DNA of 63,751 bases from Gemmatimonadota bacterium (GTDB lineage: Bacteria > Gemmatimonadota > Gemmatimonadetes > Longimicrobiales > Gaopeijiaceae): the NCBI GenBank assembly GCA_022823225.1, contig JAJDXM010000041.1, positions 1 through 63,751 on the forward strand. The letters are read 5' to 3'. The translations under genes and the position numbers were made by a program. Positions 49,188-56,709 of the stretch are shown piece after piece; position 1 is the first letter of the stretch; the number at the start of each line of letters is the position of its first letter. The notes beneath the pieces are model-generated. The model had not been told where the DNA came from and did not search any database. It was given only the letters and a program-made list of their open reading frames with translations.

Positions 49188-50083
49188 TGCTACAGGGTTT
49201 CGATGAACGCAACCGCGACCTGATCGTCAACATCAATGGCCGACTGGTGCACCGCGACAAGGCGGGCGTCAGCCCCTTCGACTCGGTGGTGCAGGGCGGC
49301 GACGCGGTGTGGGAGGGATTGCGCCTCTACGACGGCCGACTCTTCAAGCTCGGAGAGCACCTCGGGCGGCTGCGCTCATCCGCCCTGGCCCTCGCCTTCG
49401 CCGAGATCCCCACCGACGACGAGATCATCGCCGAGATCCGGCGCACCCTCGCGGCAAACTCGATGCGCGACGGCGTCCACATCCGCCTGACGCTCACTCG
49501 CGGCACCAAGTACACGAGTGGCATGGATCCGCGCCTCAACCGGTCAGGCCCCACGCTGATCGTGCTGGCCGAATACAAGGCGCCCGTCTACGACCGTTCG
49601 GGTCTGCGGCTCGTCACCAGTTCGCTGCGCCGGTTCGGCCCCGACACCCTCGACCCGAAGATCCACCATGCCAACCTGCTCCAGTCGATCCTCGCCAAGA
49701 TCGAAGCGAACGCGGCCGGCGCCGACGACGCCCTCATGCTCGACCGGCGCGGGTTCATCGCCGAAACCAACGCCACCAACTTCCTCATCGTGAGCGGCGG
49801 CGTCGTGATGACCAGCCGCACGGTCGCGTGTCCCGAGGGGATCACCCGCGCGACCGTGCTCGAGCTGTGCGACAGGCACGGCATCCCGTCGCGGGAAAGG
49901 GACATCTCTCTGATGGAAGCCTACCGCGCCGAAGAGGCCTTCTGCACTGGCACAATGGGCGAGATGGCGAGCGTGACGGAGATTGACGGGCGCACCATCG
50001 GCGATGGGAGTCCGGGGCCGCTCACCAAGCAGCTCAGCGACCTTTACCGGGCGCTCACCAGGAGTACCGGCACCCCGGTCTGA
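49187..50083 (+). CDS. PLP-dependent class IV aminotransferase (branched-chain/D-amino-acid type)
   Basis: 298 residues. NINGRLVHRDKAGVSPFDSVVQGGDAVWEGLRLYDG is the N-terminal part. The cofactor Lys is in LDPKIHHANLLQS, with ETNATNFLIV and ACPEGITRATVLEL following, and the last motif is CTGTMGEMASVTEIDGR. Members include branched-chain aminotransferase, D-alanine aminotransferase and aminodeoxychorismate lyase; the WEGLR and GTMGEMASV strings favour the branched-chain type. ATG 49187 has no Shine-Dalgarno and sits in the palindrome of the regulatory motif. Placed after thrB-thrC, it fits threonine-to-isoleucine metabolism. Confidence 0.82.
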   Translation: MLQGFDERNRDLIVNINGRLVHRDKAGVSPFDSVVQGGDAVWEGLRLYDGRLFKLGEHLGRLRSSALALAFAEIPTDDEIIAEIRRTLAANSMRDGVHIRLTLTRGTKYTSGMDPRLNRSGPTLIVLAEYKAPVYDRSGLRLVTSSLRRFGPDTLDPKIHHANLLQSILAKIEANAAGADDALMLDRRGFIAETNATNFLIVSGGVVMTSRTVACPEGITRATVLELCDRHGIPSRERDISLMEAYRAEEAFCTGTMGEMASVTEIDGRTIGDGSPGPLTKQLSDLYRALTRSTGTPV

Positions 50084-50188
50084 CAGGGACCGGCCGAGCG
50101 ACGCAGCCTGACCCGCGCTCGACGCGGCCGCTCCGGACTCACTCCGCCCTCGACGTGCTCCGCGCCGGATCCTCCGGTTGTCCCGGCG

Positions 50189-50212
50189 GGGCCGGCACCG
50201 CCCCCCCGGCCC
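50189..50212. terminator. GC hairpin between convergent genes
   Basis: GGGCCGG (50189-50195) pairs with CCGGCCC (50206-50212) around a 10-base C-rich loop, in the gap between the aminotransferase stop and the convergent propeller gene. A smaller CCGGA-TCC-TCCGG hairpin lies just before it. No T-run follows, so termination is only a possibility. Confidence 0.3.
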
Positions 50213-50258
50213 GAAACCGGACCGGGAGGGCTTTGGCCAAACGACGTCAGCAGGGCCG

Positions 50259-51293
50259 TCACCGTCCCGGACTGTCCGGGCACGGCGAACCGCCCGCCGG
50301 ACGCAGGGGGCGCAGCGCGATCCTTCTCCCGCCAGGGTAGAAGACCCTTGTTCGCTCGCCGTTGATGACCTGCTCTTCCACTTCGCTTTCGGCCACTACC
50401 GCGCTGTCCCGATACATTCCGATCAACGCATGCGTTCGTCGTACCACCGGGTTTGGAGATACGATGATCTCGTAACACCCCGTTGCCGGATCGATCGTCG
50501 CCCCGAAAACCTCGCTCGGGGCGTAGCGCGGTACGACCACGACCAACTGGCCGGCCCCATCGCCAAACACAGCGTGGTAGGGATACCCGACGGCTTCCCC
50601 GCCGAGGTTCTCGCGCCAGATGCGGCTTGCCTCTTCAACCTCCTCCGGCAGCGCAAGGCGGGTCACACCACCATCGGGCGAGTATCCCGCCAATTGCTCA
50701 TCGAGCACGTATGCGATATCACCGATGCAGGCGACGTGCGTTGCTCCGAAGATTCGAGCGTCCACGTTCCCGCCCGGCCGTCTGCCGAGCAGTTCCCAGA
50801 ATCCATCGGGTTTTCGGCGAATCGCGCCCTCCATGGACGGCACGACCAGTTGGCCGTTGACCATGCATTGCCCCTGAACCCGGGCCGCGAGGGACTGGTC
50901 CGGGCGCCAGGCTCCGATGAAGTTGCCTTCCCTGCCCCAGTGATTGATCAATCCCCCGCCGGAAACGAGCACGCCCTCGGGAGAGAGCGACACGCTTCTC
51001 AGGGAGCGAAGTTCACCGGGCCCGTCGCCCCTTGAACCACCGTAGATGGCGATCTGCGAACCGTCCTCGATCGACAGGGCCATGACCCCGAGGGGCTCGA
51101 CCGCGTCGACCACATAGACAATCCGGCGTTCGTGGTCCACAACTGCGATCCCGTTGAAGTCGTATTCGAACCCGTCGATTATGGTGCGGCCCGTGGCCAC
51201 ATCCATTTCAAGCCTCTCCTGGGCCGACAGTGGAAGGGACATCGCGCTCGCCAGGAGGAACGCGAGGACCCGGCTAAAGTTCAGTGGATTCAT
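50259..51293 (-). CDS. 6-bladed beta-propeller exported protein
   Basis: 344 residues. Signal MNPLNFSRVLAFLLASAMSLPLSAQ with cleavage after AQ. Propeller pattern: GIAVVDHERRIVYVVDAVEPLGVMAL, IYGGSRGDGPGELRSLRSVSLSPEGVLVSGGG and NGQLVVPSM, close to the G-x-G-x-GPGE family signature. ATG 51293 overlaps the previous stop by one base (TGATG), so it is coupled to the preceding 179-residue protein. The longer frame upstream is antisense noise. The ligand is unknown. Confidence 0.7.
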   Translation of the reverse strand: MNPLNFSRVLAFLLASAMSLPLSAQERLEMDVATGRTIIDGFEYDFNGIAVVDHERRIVYVVDAVEPLGVMALSIEDGSQIAIYGGSRGDGPGELRSLRSVSLSPEGVLVSGGGLINHWGREGNFIGAWRPDQSLAARVQGQCMVNGQLVVPSMEGAIRRKPDGFWELLGRRPGGNVDARIFGATHVACIGDIAYVLDEQLAGYSPDGGVTRLALPEEVEEASRIWRENLGGEAVGYPYHAVFGDGAGQLVVVVPRYAPSEVFGATIDPATGCYEIIVSPNPVVRRTHALIGMYRDSAVVAESEVEEQVINGERTRVFYPGGRRIALRPLRPAGGSPCPDSPGR

Positions 51294-51832
51294 CAGTTTC
51301 TGGTTGACCAAACCGCCTCGCTCAGTGAAATGTCCAAGCCGCATCCGTGATAGTCGCAGCGCGTGCGGGTCGTTTCTCTCCATCCCTTGGCTTCCCCCTT
51401 GACCTCGCCCCCGAAAATGGCTTTGATCCCGGCAGTGAAGGCCCCAAGGATGCCCGTGCCCACCTTTACGGTGTACTCTTCGGTAAGGCGACACATCGTT
51501 ATGCCAATACCGCGTCCGTAGTCGACATCTTCGAAGTCATCCAGGGCCACCCATTTCGGGCACTTGCCATCGTCCTGGGCTGCCCCCGCCTCGCGACCGG
51601 AATTGAGCGAGGCAGTGCCGTCTTCCGCGGCGCATCCGAGTCCACCAACGTCCAACTCGGGCCCCGCGACGGATGTCGCCGCAGCTGCCGATACTCCAAA
51701 GGGTGTTTCGACCGGCTCATCGCCGAAAAACGCGTCGGCGGCCTCCTGGGCCGCTGCCGTGGTGACCGGAAGCCCGGTCGCGAACACAATCGCCGTGGCC
51801 ACGCCACATGGCGTCATTCCCTTCCTTCTCAT
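51293..51832 (-). CDS. Exported protein of unknown function (179 aa)
   Basis: Start ATG 51832 has GAGGAGGAG directly upstream. A Sec signal (CGVATAIVFATGLPVTTAAAQ) is followed by an Ala-rich stretch and a C-terminal half with five Cys (GLGCAAED, GKCPKWVAL, TMCRLTEE, TRCDYHGCGLD). The segment TGILGAFTAGIKAIFGGEVKGEAKGW between them is Gly-rich and amphipathic. No known domain. The gene is followed by a coupled propeller gene, which may be its partner. Confidence 0.6.
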   Translation of the reverse strand: MRRKGMTPCGVATAIVFATGLPVTTAAAQEAADAFFGDEPVETPFGVSAAAATSVAGPELDVGGLGCAAEDGTASLNSGREAGAAQDDGKCPKWVALDDFEDVDYGRGIGITMCRLTEEYTVKVGTGILGAFTAGIKAIFGGEVKGEAKGWRETTRTRCDYHGCGLDISLSEAVWSTRN

Positions 51833-52463
51833 ATCTCCTCCTCGAAACCGTTGTGGTTGATTGAATCGATTCGCCCCTCCGGAAACGACCCCCTGCGGGC
51901 CGCTGTCCCCGAAAGAACTGACAGCAGCATAGCGCAAGGATTTCTTGATGTGCAAGGCTTTCGATTCCGAGTGACAACCTCCCGGCGACAGCCGCTGATG
52001 GTGGAGACCCGTCCCATCGAGGGGCATGGCCGGACGTTTTCGAGCATATCCGGCAAGTACTTGCTGTTATGGCGCCCCCACGTTAGGTCCCAGGGTCTCA
52101 CCGCGCCGCTGATTGACCCCAAGAGTGGGCTATGGTTCAGAATCATGAACATCTAGTGTTATTACAGAAAATAACGCAAGACGGGAATCAACGCGCGGGC
52201 CCACCGATGTCGGCATGGGACACCCGCGTCGCTGCATCCCGCTGAGCGGGAATCCGCACGACCTGGACGAGTGGCCGCCAGATACCCGCAAGAACTCCCC
52301 CGTTGGCGATATCCGCCCCCTCCGCCGCCTTGCATCCCGCCCCGCCCCACCCCACCTTCGCCGCGCACTCACGCCGGAGTCCGCCATGCCGAATAGCGCC
52401 CACCGCCCCGCCATCACAACCCCATGTCCGGGGACCGTCCCACGCCTGCGCCACCTGGCAGGC
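51833..52463. other. Divergent intergenic region before the prolyl oligopeptidase
   Basis: About 630 bases, the longest gap of the window and locally AT-richer from 51840 to 52190. The only clear structure is the inverted repeat listed at 52158-52175. From 52215 a plus-strand frame is open into the peptidase gene, but it has no ribosome site or signal-peptide logic. An ATG at 52386 could extend the peptidase by 26 residues. Promoters for both flanking genes should lie here. Confidence 0.45.
52158..52175. promoter_or_regulatory. Inverted repeat GTTATT-N6-AATAAC
   Basis: A perfect 6-bp inverted repeat with a 6-base spacer in the AT-rich part of the gap. It has operator-like geometry but no known regulator match. 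Confidence 0.3.
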
Positions 52464-54647
52464 ATGCGATGCGCGCTGGCGCCCCGGCCCCTGATCGTCG
52501 CCCTCGTTGCGCTGGCCTGCTCCCCCTACCCGCGCCCGCCCGAAACCGAGCGCAACCCGGTCGTCGACACGCTGCACGGGCTCGCGATCACCGACCGCTA
52601 CCGGTGGCTCGAGGACCAGGACAGCCCGGAGACGCGGGCCTGGATCGATGCTCAGAACGCGTATGCGGAGCTGATCGTGGGGGATACGCCGTTGCGGGAC
52701 GAGTTGGAGGCGCGGCTGCGGGAGCTCATGGATGTTCCCGGACCGCTCTTTCCGCGACGGGCGGGGGACTTCGAGTACTTCACGATGAGGAAGCCGGGTG
52801 AGGAGGTGGCGGCGATCCGGCGCCGGCCCGCGCCCGAGGAGCCCCGGAGGGACCCGATCGACCCGGGCGGGGATTTCGAAATGGTCGTCGACCCCCTCGA
52901 TCTCGATCCGACCGGCACGACAAGCGTGAGCATCCGCGACTTCTCCCCCGACGGCGACCTCATGATCTACGCGGTGCGCGACGGCGGCCAGGACGAGGTC
53001 GAGATCCGGGTGCGCGACCTGGAGGCCGGCGAAGACCTGCCGGACCGGCTGCCCAACTTCCTCTACGGCGGGATCTCGTTCAACCGGGACGGGACGGGCT
53101 TCTACTACGTCAGCCGATCTCGGGAGACGGGCGGCCGCGTGCGCCTGCATATGCTCGGGACCGACGTCGAGGACGACGCCGAGCTGTTCGGCGAAGGTCA
53201 CGGGCCGGAGAAGTTCGTCGGCTTCACGGAAGGCGGCGAGGGCCGCTACATGGTGTTCACCGTCCAGCACGGCTGGGCCCGGACCGATGTGTACCTGCAG
53301 GACATGGCGGCCGGTGTCAGGCTGGCGAGGCGGTCCCGAGGCCGGTCGGTGCCGATCTCACCAGGCGGCGGCGGGTCGATCATCGTCGGCTCGCTCCAGC
53401 CACGTCCGATTGTGGTCGGCGCCCCCGCCCGCTTCAGCGTCCGCTTCGTCGAGGACGAACTCTGGCTGCTGACCAACCTCGACGCGCCGAACAACCGCGT
53501 CGTCGCCCTGGACCCCGCGAACCCCGACCCCGACCCCGCCAACTGGCGCGTCGTCATCCCCGAGACCGAGGACCTGCTGACCGGCTACCAGATCATCGGC
53601 GGGCAGATCTACGCCGATAACCTGCACAACGTGAGCAGCCGCATCGTGCGCTACGACATGGACGGCAATCGCACCGGAGGAATCCCTCTTCCCGAACACC
53701 ATGTGGCGACGCTGCGCCCGTGGGGCGAAGGCGCGGCGCTGCTCACCCTCACATCCCTCAATACCCCTCCCCATATCGTCAAACTCGACCTGGAGACGAT
53801 GGAGACCGAGCCGTGGCTGGCCTCCTCGGTTCCCTTCGACGGCGCGGACTACGAGGTCGGCCAGCACTGGTACACCTCGGCGGACGGCACCCGCGGACCG
53901 CTTTACGTCGCGCACCGTCGCGGGCTCGAACTCACCGGCGACACCCCGACCCTGCTCTACGGCTACGGCGGCTTCAACGTCAGCCTGCTGCCGCGCTTCG
54001 ACAACCGGGCCGCCGTGTGGATGGAACGGGGCGGCGTCTACGCGATGGCGACGCTCCGCGGCGGGGGCGAGTTCGGCGAGACCTGGCACGCCGGCGGCAT
54101 GCTGAAGAACAAGCCCAACGTCTTCGCCGACTTCATCGCGGCGGCAGAGTGGCTCATCGATGCCGGCTACACGAACCCGGACCGCCTCGCGATGCGCGGC
54201 GTCAGCAAGGGCGGCCTCCTCGTCGCGAGCGCGATGACCAGGCGCCCGGAGCTCTTCCGCGCGGTCTTCTGCGGCTTCCCGGACCTGGACATGGTGCGCT
54301 TTTACCAGTTCACGCGCACGAACAACATGCCGGCGCTGCTCGAGTACGGGAACGCGGCGGTGCGCGAGGAGTTCGACGTGATCAAGACCTTTTCGCCGTA
54401 CCAGAACGTGCGAGACGGGGTGGCGTATCCGGCGGTCATGCTGACGCAGGGCGACCTGGACACCCGGGTGCCTCCGCTGCAGGCCCGGAAGATGGCGGCG
54501 CGGCTGCAGCGGGCGAGCGCGTCGGGGCTGCCGGTGATCCTGGACTATGATCCGCGCGCGGGGCATGCGGGCGGGCGAACGTTCAGCCGGAACGTGCGGA
54601 ATACGGCGATGGAGCTGGCGTTCCTGTGGGGACAGGTGGGTGGGTGA
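52464..54647 (+). CDS. Prolyl oligopeptidase (S9A), lipoprotein
   Basis: 727 residues from ATG 52464. The signal MRCALAPRPLIVALVALAC ends in a lipobox. S9A hallmarks: ERNPVVDTLHGLAITDRYRWLEDQDSPETRAWIDAQN at the start of the mature enzyme, a 7-bladed propeller, then the hydrolase domain with GGFNVSLLPRFDNRAAVWMERGGVYAMATLRGGGEFGETWH, the nucleophile GVSKGGLL (Lys where Asn is usual), QGDLDTRVPP (Asp) and DPRAGHAGG (His). It cleaves after proline in short peptides. Located in the envelope. Confidence 0.87.
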   Translation: MRCALAPRPLIVALVALACSPYPRPPETERNPVVDTLHGLAITDRYRWLEDQDSPETRAWIDAQNAYAELIVGDTPLRDELEARLRELMDVPGPLFPRRAGDFEYFTMRKPGEEVAAIRRRPAPEEPRRDPIDPGGDFEMVVDPLDLDPTGTTSVSIRDFSPDGDLMIYAVRDGGQDEVEIRVRDLEAGEDLPDRLPNFLYGGISFNRDGTGFYYVSRSRETGGRVRLHMLGTDVEDDAELFGEGHGPEKFVGFTEGGEGRYMVFTVQHGWARTDVYLQDMAAGVRLARRSRGRSVPISPGGGGSIIVGSLQPRPIVVGAPARFSVRFVEDELWLLTNLDAPNNRVVALDPANPDPDPANWRVVIPETEDLLTGYQIIGGQIYADNLHNVSSRIVRYDMDGNRTGGIPLPEHHVATLRPWGEGAALLTLTSLNTPPHIVKLDLETMETEPWLASSVPFDGADYEVGQHWYTSADGTRGPLYVAHRRGLELTGDTPTLLYGYGGFNVSLLPRFDNRAAVWMERGGVYAMATLRGGGEFGETWHAGGMLKNKPNVFADFIAAAEWLIDAGYTNPDRLAMRGVSKGGLLVASAMTRRPELFRAVFCGFPDLDMVRFYQFTRTNNMPALLEYGNAAVREEFDVIKTFSPYQNVRDGVAYPAVMLTQGDLDTRVPPLQARKMAARLQRASASGLPVILDYDPRAGHAGGRTFSRNVRNTAMELAFLWGQVGG

Positions 54648-54668
54648 GATTAGGTTCGATTGCCGCGG

Positions 54669-55592
54669 TCAGTAGAGCAGGATCTCGGCCCCGCCGGATG
54701 CTCGCCGGTGCAGCCGCAGCAAGGTGATTCTGTTCTCAAAGCGGCTTCTTGCCCCGTCCGACCACCGAGCCTCGCCGTACACGCCGCGCAGCCGCGCGTC
54801 CAATACCTCAAAGGCATCGGCACCCGGGAACAGCAGTCGCACGCCCGTCACTTCTTGCGACTGGTTCAGCAAGACAGCGACGGAGTCGGTGGCACTGAAG
54901 AGGCCCCGCGTTCGACCGGTCACAAGCTGCCAGTCCTGCGGTGGTGTCACTATCGAATCGGTTCCCGCGTGGCGGGTTGATTCTGGCTCCGTCTCCAGCG
55001 GTTCCGGAAGCGCTTCGCCCAGAGTGATCACCGATCCGTCCTCCAATTCGACGGACCGTGCAAGAGCAGGTCGCATCTCGTCGATCGATACCGGCGGGGA
55101 ACTGTCGCACGCTGTGGGCGTCAGCGTGATGGGCCGGGCATGCACCGTGTAGGGGCTTATGTCGATGAACGTACGTGCGGTGCCAACCCAGTCGTCGCCG
55201 GAGCGGACCAGCCTGGCCGTCACGCCGGCGTAACCGGTGCTGAACCACAGGTCAAGCGAATCGCCGGTGATTTCGCCGCCCGTGTATCTGTGGACCGATG
55301 GCAGTGCGCCCTCCGGCACCACGACCGCCGTGCCTGATGAAGGCGGATCGCGCGGCCCGGCAAACTCGATCCTCGGCGGAATCTCGTAGTCGGTCGAGTC
55401 GCCTCGCTCGCTGGGAACGGGTACCCGCCTCAGACTGAAGAGCGGACGGCTCTCCACCACCCACTCTCCGACGGTGACGTCGTAGCAGCCGGTGAGTTCG
55501 GGGTCCACAGCATCCGCAGTGGCTTGTGGTTGCCCTTCGGAAGCGCACGCGACACCGCCAAGCAACAGCGCCGACGCGGGAAGGCGCTGCAT
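54669..55592 (-). CDS. Lipoprotein of a tandem paralogous pair
   Basis: 307 residues from ATG 55592 with AGGAGG eight bases upstream. The signal MQRLPASALLLGGVAC carries a lipobox. The mature part shares with the next gene the blocks TGCYDVTVGEWVVE, YEIPPRIEFAGP, VVVPEGALPSVHRYTGGEITGDSLDLWFSTGYAGVTARL, DWVGTARTF and LEDGSVITLGEALPEPLET. No known family recognised; it looks beta-rich. It starts two bases after its paralogue's stop, so the two form an operon. It converges with the prolyl oligopeptidase. Confidence 0.65.
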   Translation of the reverse strand: MQRLPASALLLGGVACASEGQPQATADAVDPELTGCYDVTVGEWVVESRPLFSLRRVPVPSERGDSTDYEIPPRIEFAGPRDPPSSGTAVVVPEGALPSVHRYTGGEITGDSLDLWFSTGYAGVTARLVRSGDDWVGTARTFIDISPYTVHARPITLTPTACDSSPPVSIDEMRPALARSVELEDGSVITLGEALPEPLETEPESTRHAGTDSIVTPPQDWQLVTGRTRGLFSATDSVAVLLNQSQEVTGVRLLFPGADAFEVLDARLRGVYGEARWSDGARSRFENRITLLRLHRRASGGAEILLY

Positions 55593-55594
55593 GC

Positions 55595-56545
55595 CTACCG
55601 CCTCCTGTCCGACAACAGAATCTCTGTCCGGGTGGACGCCCAGGGCCGCAACCACAGGGAGGTAGACGGATTCCTGTAGATGTGGACGTCCGGAACCCCG
55701 GATGCCGTCCCGGGCGCGCCGTACTGGCTGCGCAGCCGCTCTTCCAGGGTCTCGCGGGCGCCGGGGTCCACGTAAAGGAGCCGGACGGAGTACACCAGGC
55801 CGGCTGGATCCGTGTGGACCTGGATGGAGTCCGTGGCGCCGAAGAGTCCCCGGGCCCGGCCTACGACGCCGACTGCGTTGCGCGGCGTGGTCAACTCCAT
55901 TTCAGCGATTCTCGTTGGCAGGACCCAGGTCCAGTCGAATGGTGGAAGCGCCACCGTCTCCAGCTGCTCGGAAAGCGGCTCACCCAAAGTGATGGCCTGT
56001 CCGCCCTCCAGCTCCACGACCCGACCGAGCGGGGCTGACTCGTCGCCGGGCACCGGGAGCGGCGATTCGCAGTCGACCGGGCTCATTGCGACGGGTCGGG
56101 CATTCATCTGGTAGGGAATGACGTCGGATTCCGAGCGTGCGGTGCCGGTCCACCCGTCTCCCGAACGGCCCAGGGTGGCACTCACCCCGGTGAAGCCGTC
56201 CGTCAAATGCATGCGGAGCGAGTCTCCGTCCGATTCCGCTCCTGCGAAACGAACATGAGACGCAGCCGGGTCGTCCTCCGGAACCACGATTCGCGTAAGC
56301 GACGGCCGGCGGTCATCCGGTCCGCCGAACCTTATCCTTGGCGGGATCCGGTACGACTCATGACCGGCGCGCGGATGCAGCCTGTCCTCGTACGTCTCCA
56401 CCACCCACGGTCCCACGGACACGTCGAGGCAGCCCGTGAGCTCCGCGGGCGTATCCTGGGCCATCAACCGCGCATCGACCACCACGTTTGCGCTCGCGCC
56501 TGCCATCGCTGCCATCGCTACAATCAGCCGAAATCGCATGCTCAC
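55595..56545 (-). CDS. Exported protein of a tandem paralogous pair
   Basis: 316 residues. The start GTG 56545 is nine bases after AGGAGG; an ATG two codons on is also possible. The signal peptide (LIVAMAAMAGASANVVVDARLMAQ) has no lipobox, unlike the paralogue at 54669-55592. Shared blocks: TGCLDVSVGPWVVE, YRIPPRIRFGGP, IVVPEDDPAASHVRF, GDSLRMHLTDGFTGVSATL, GWTGTARS and LEGGQAITLGEPLSEQLET. A Cys pair (TGC, VDC) occurs in both. No function known. The last residues match the paralogue's ending (TEILLSDRRR versus AEILLY). Confidence 0.65.
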   Translation of the reverse strand: MSMRFRLIVAMAAMAGASANVVVDARLMAQDTPAELTGCLDVSVGPWVVETYEDRLHPRAGHESYRIPPRIRFGGPDDRRPSLTRIVVPEDDPAASHVRFAGAESDGDSLRMHLTDGFTGVSATLGRSGDGWTGTARSESDVIPYQMNARPVAMSPVDCESPLPVPGDESAPLGRVVELEGGQAITLGEPLSEQLETVALPPFDWTWVLPTRIAEMELTTPRNAVGVVGRARGLFGATDSIQVHTDPAGLVYSVRLLYVDPGARETLEERLRSQYGAPGTASGVPDVHIYRNPSTSLWLRPWASTRTEILLSDRRR

Positions 56546-56709
56546 TTCGCAGCACCTCCTGCTTGTTCCCGCCGGGCCGCCACGATGATCAGTCGGGCCC
56601 GCACACCAGTCATCCTCCAAGCCGTCTGTCGTACAGTCTGACTTCGGCCCGGTCCGGTCCCCACGTCCGTATGCCTGGTATGGTTGATCAGGCTACCGGG
56701 AGCGTTGCC

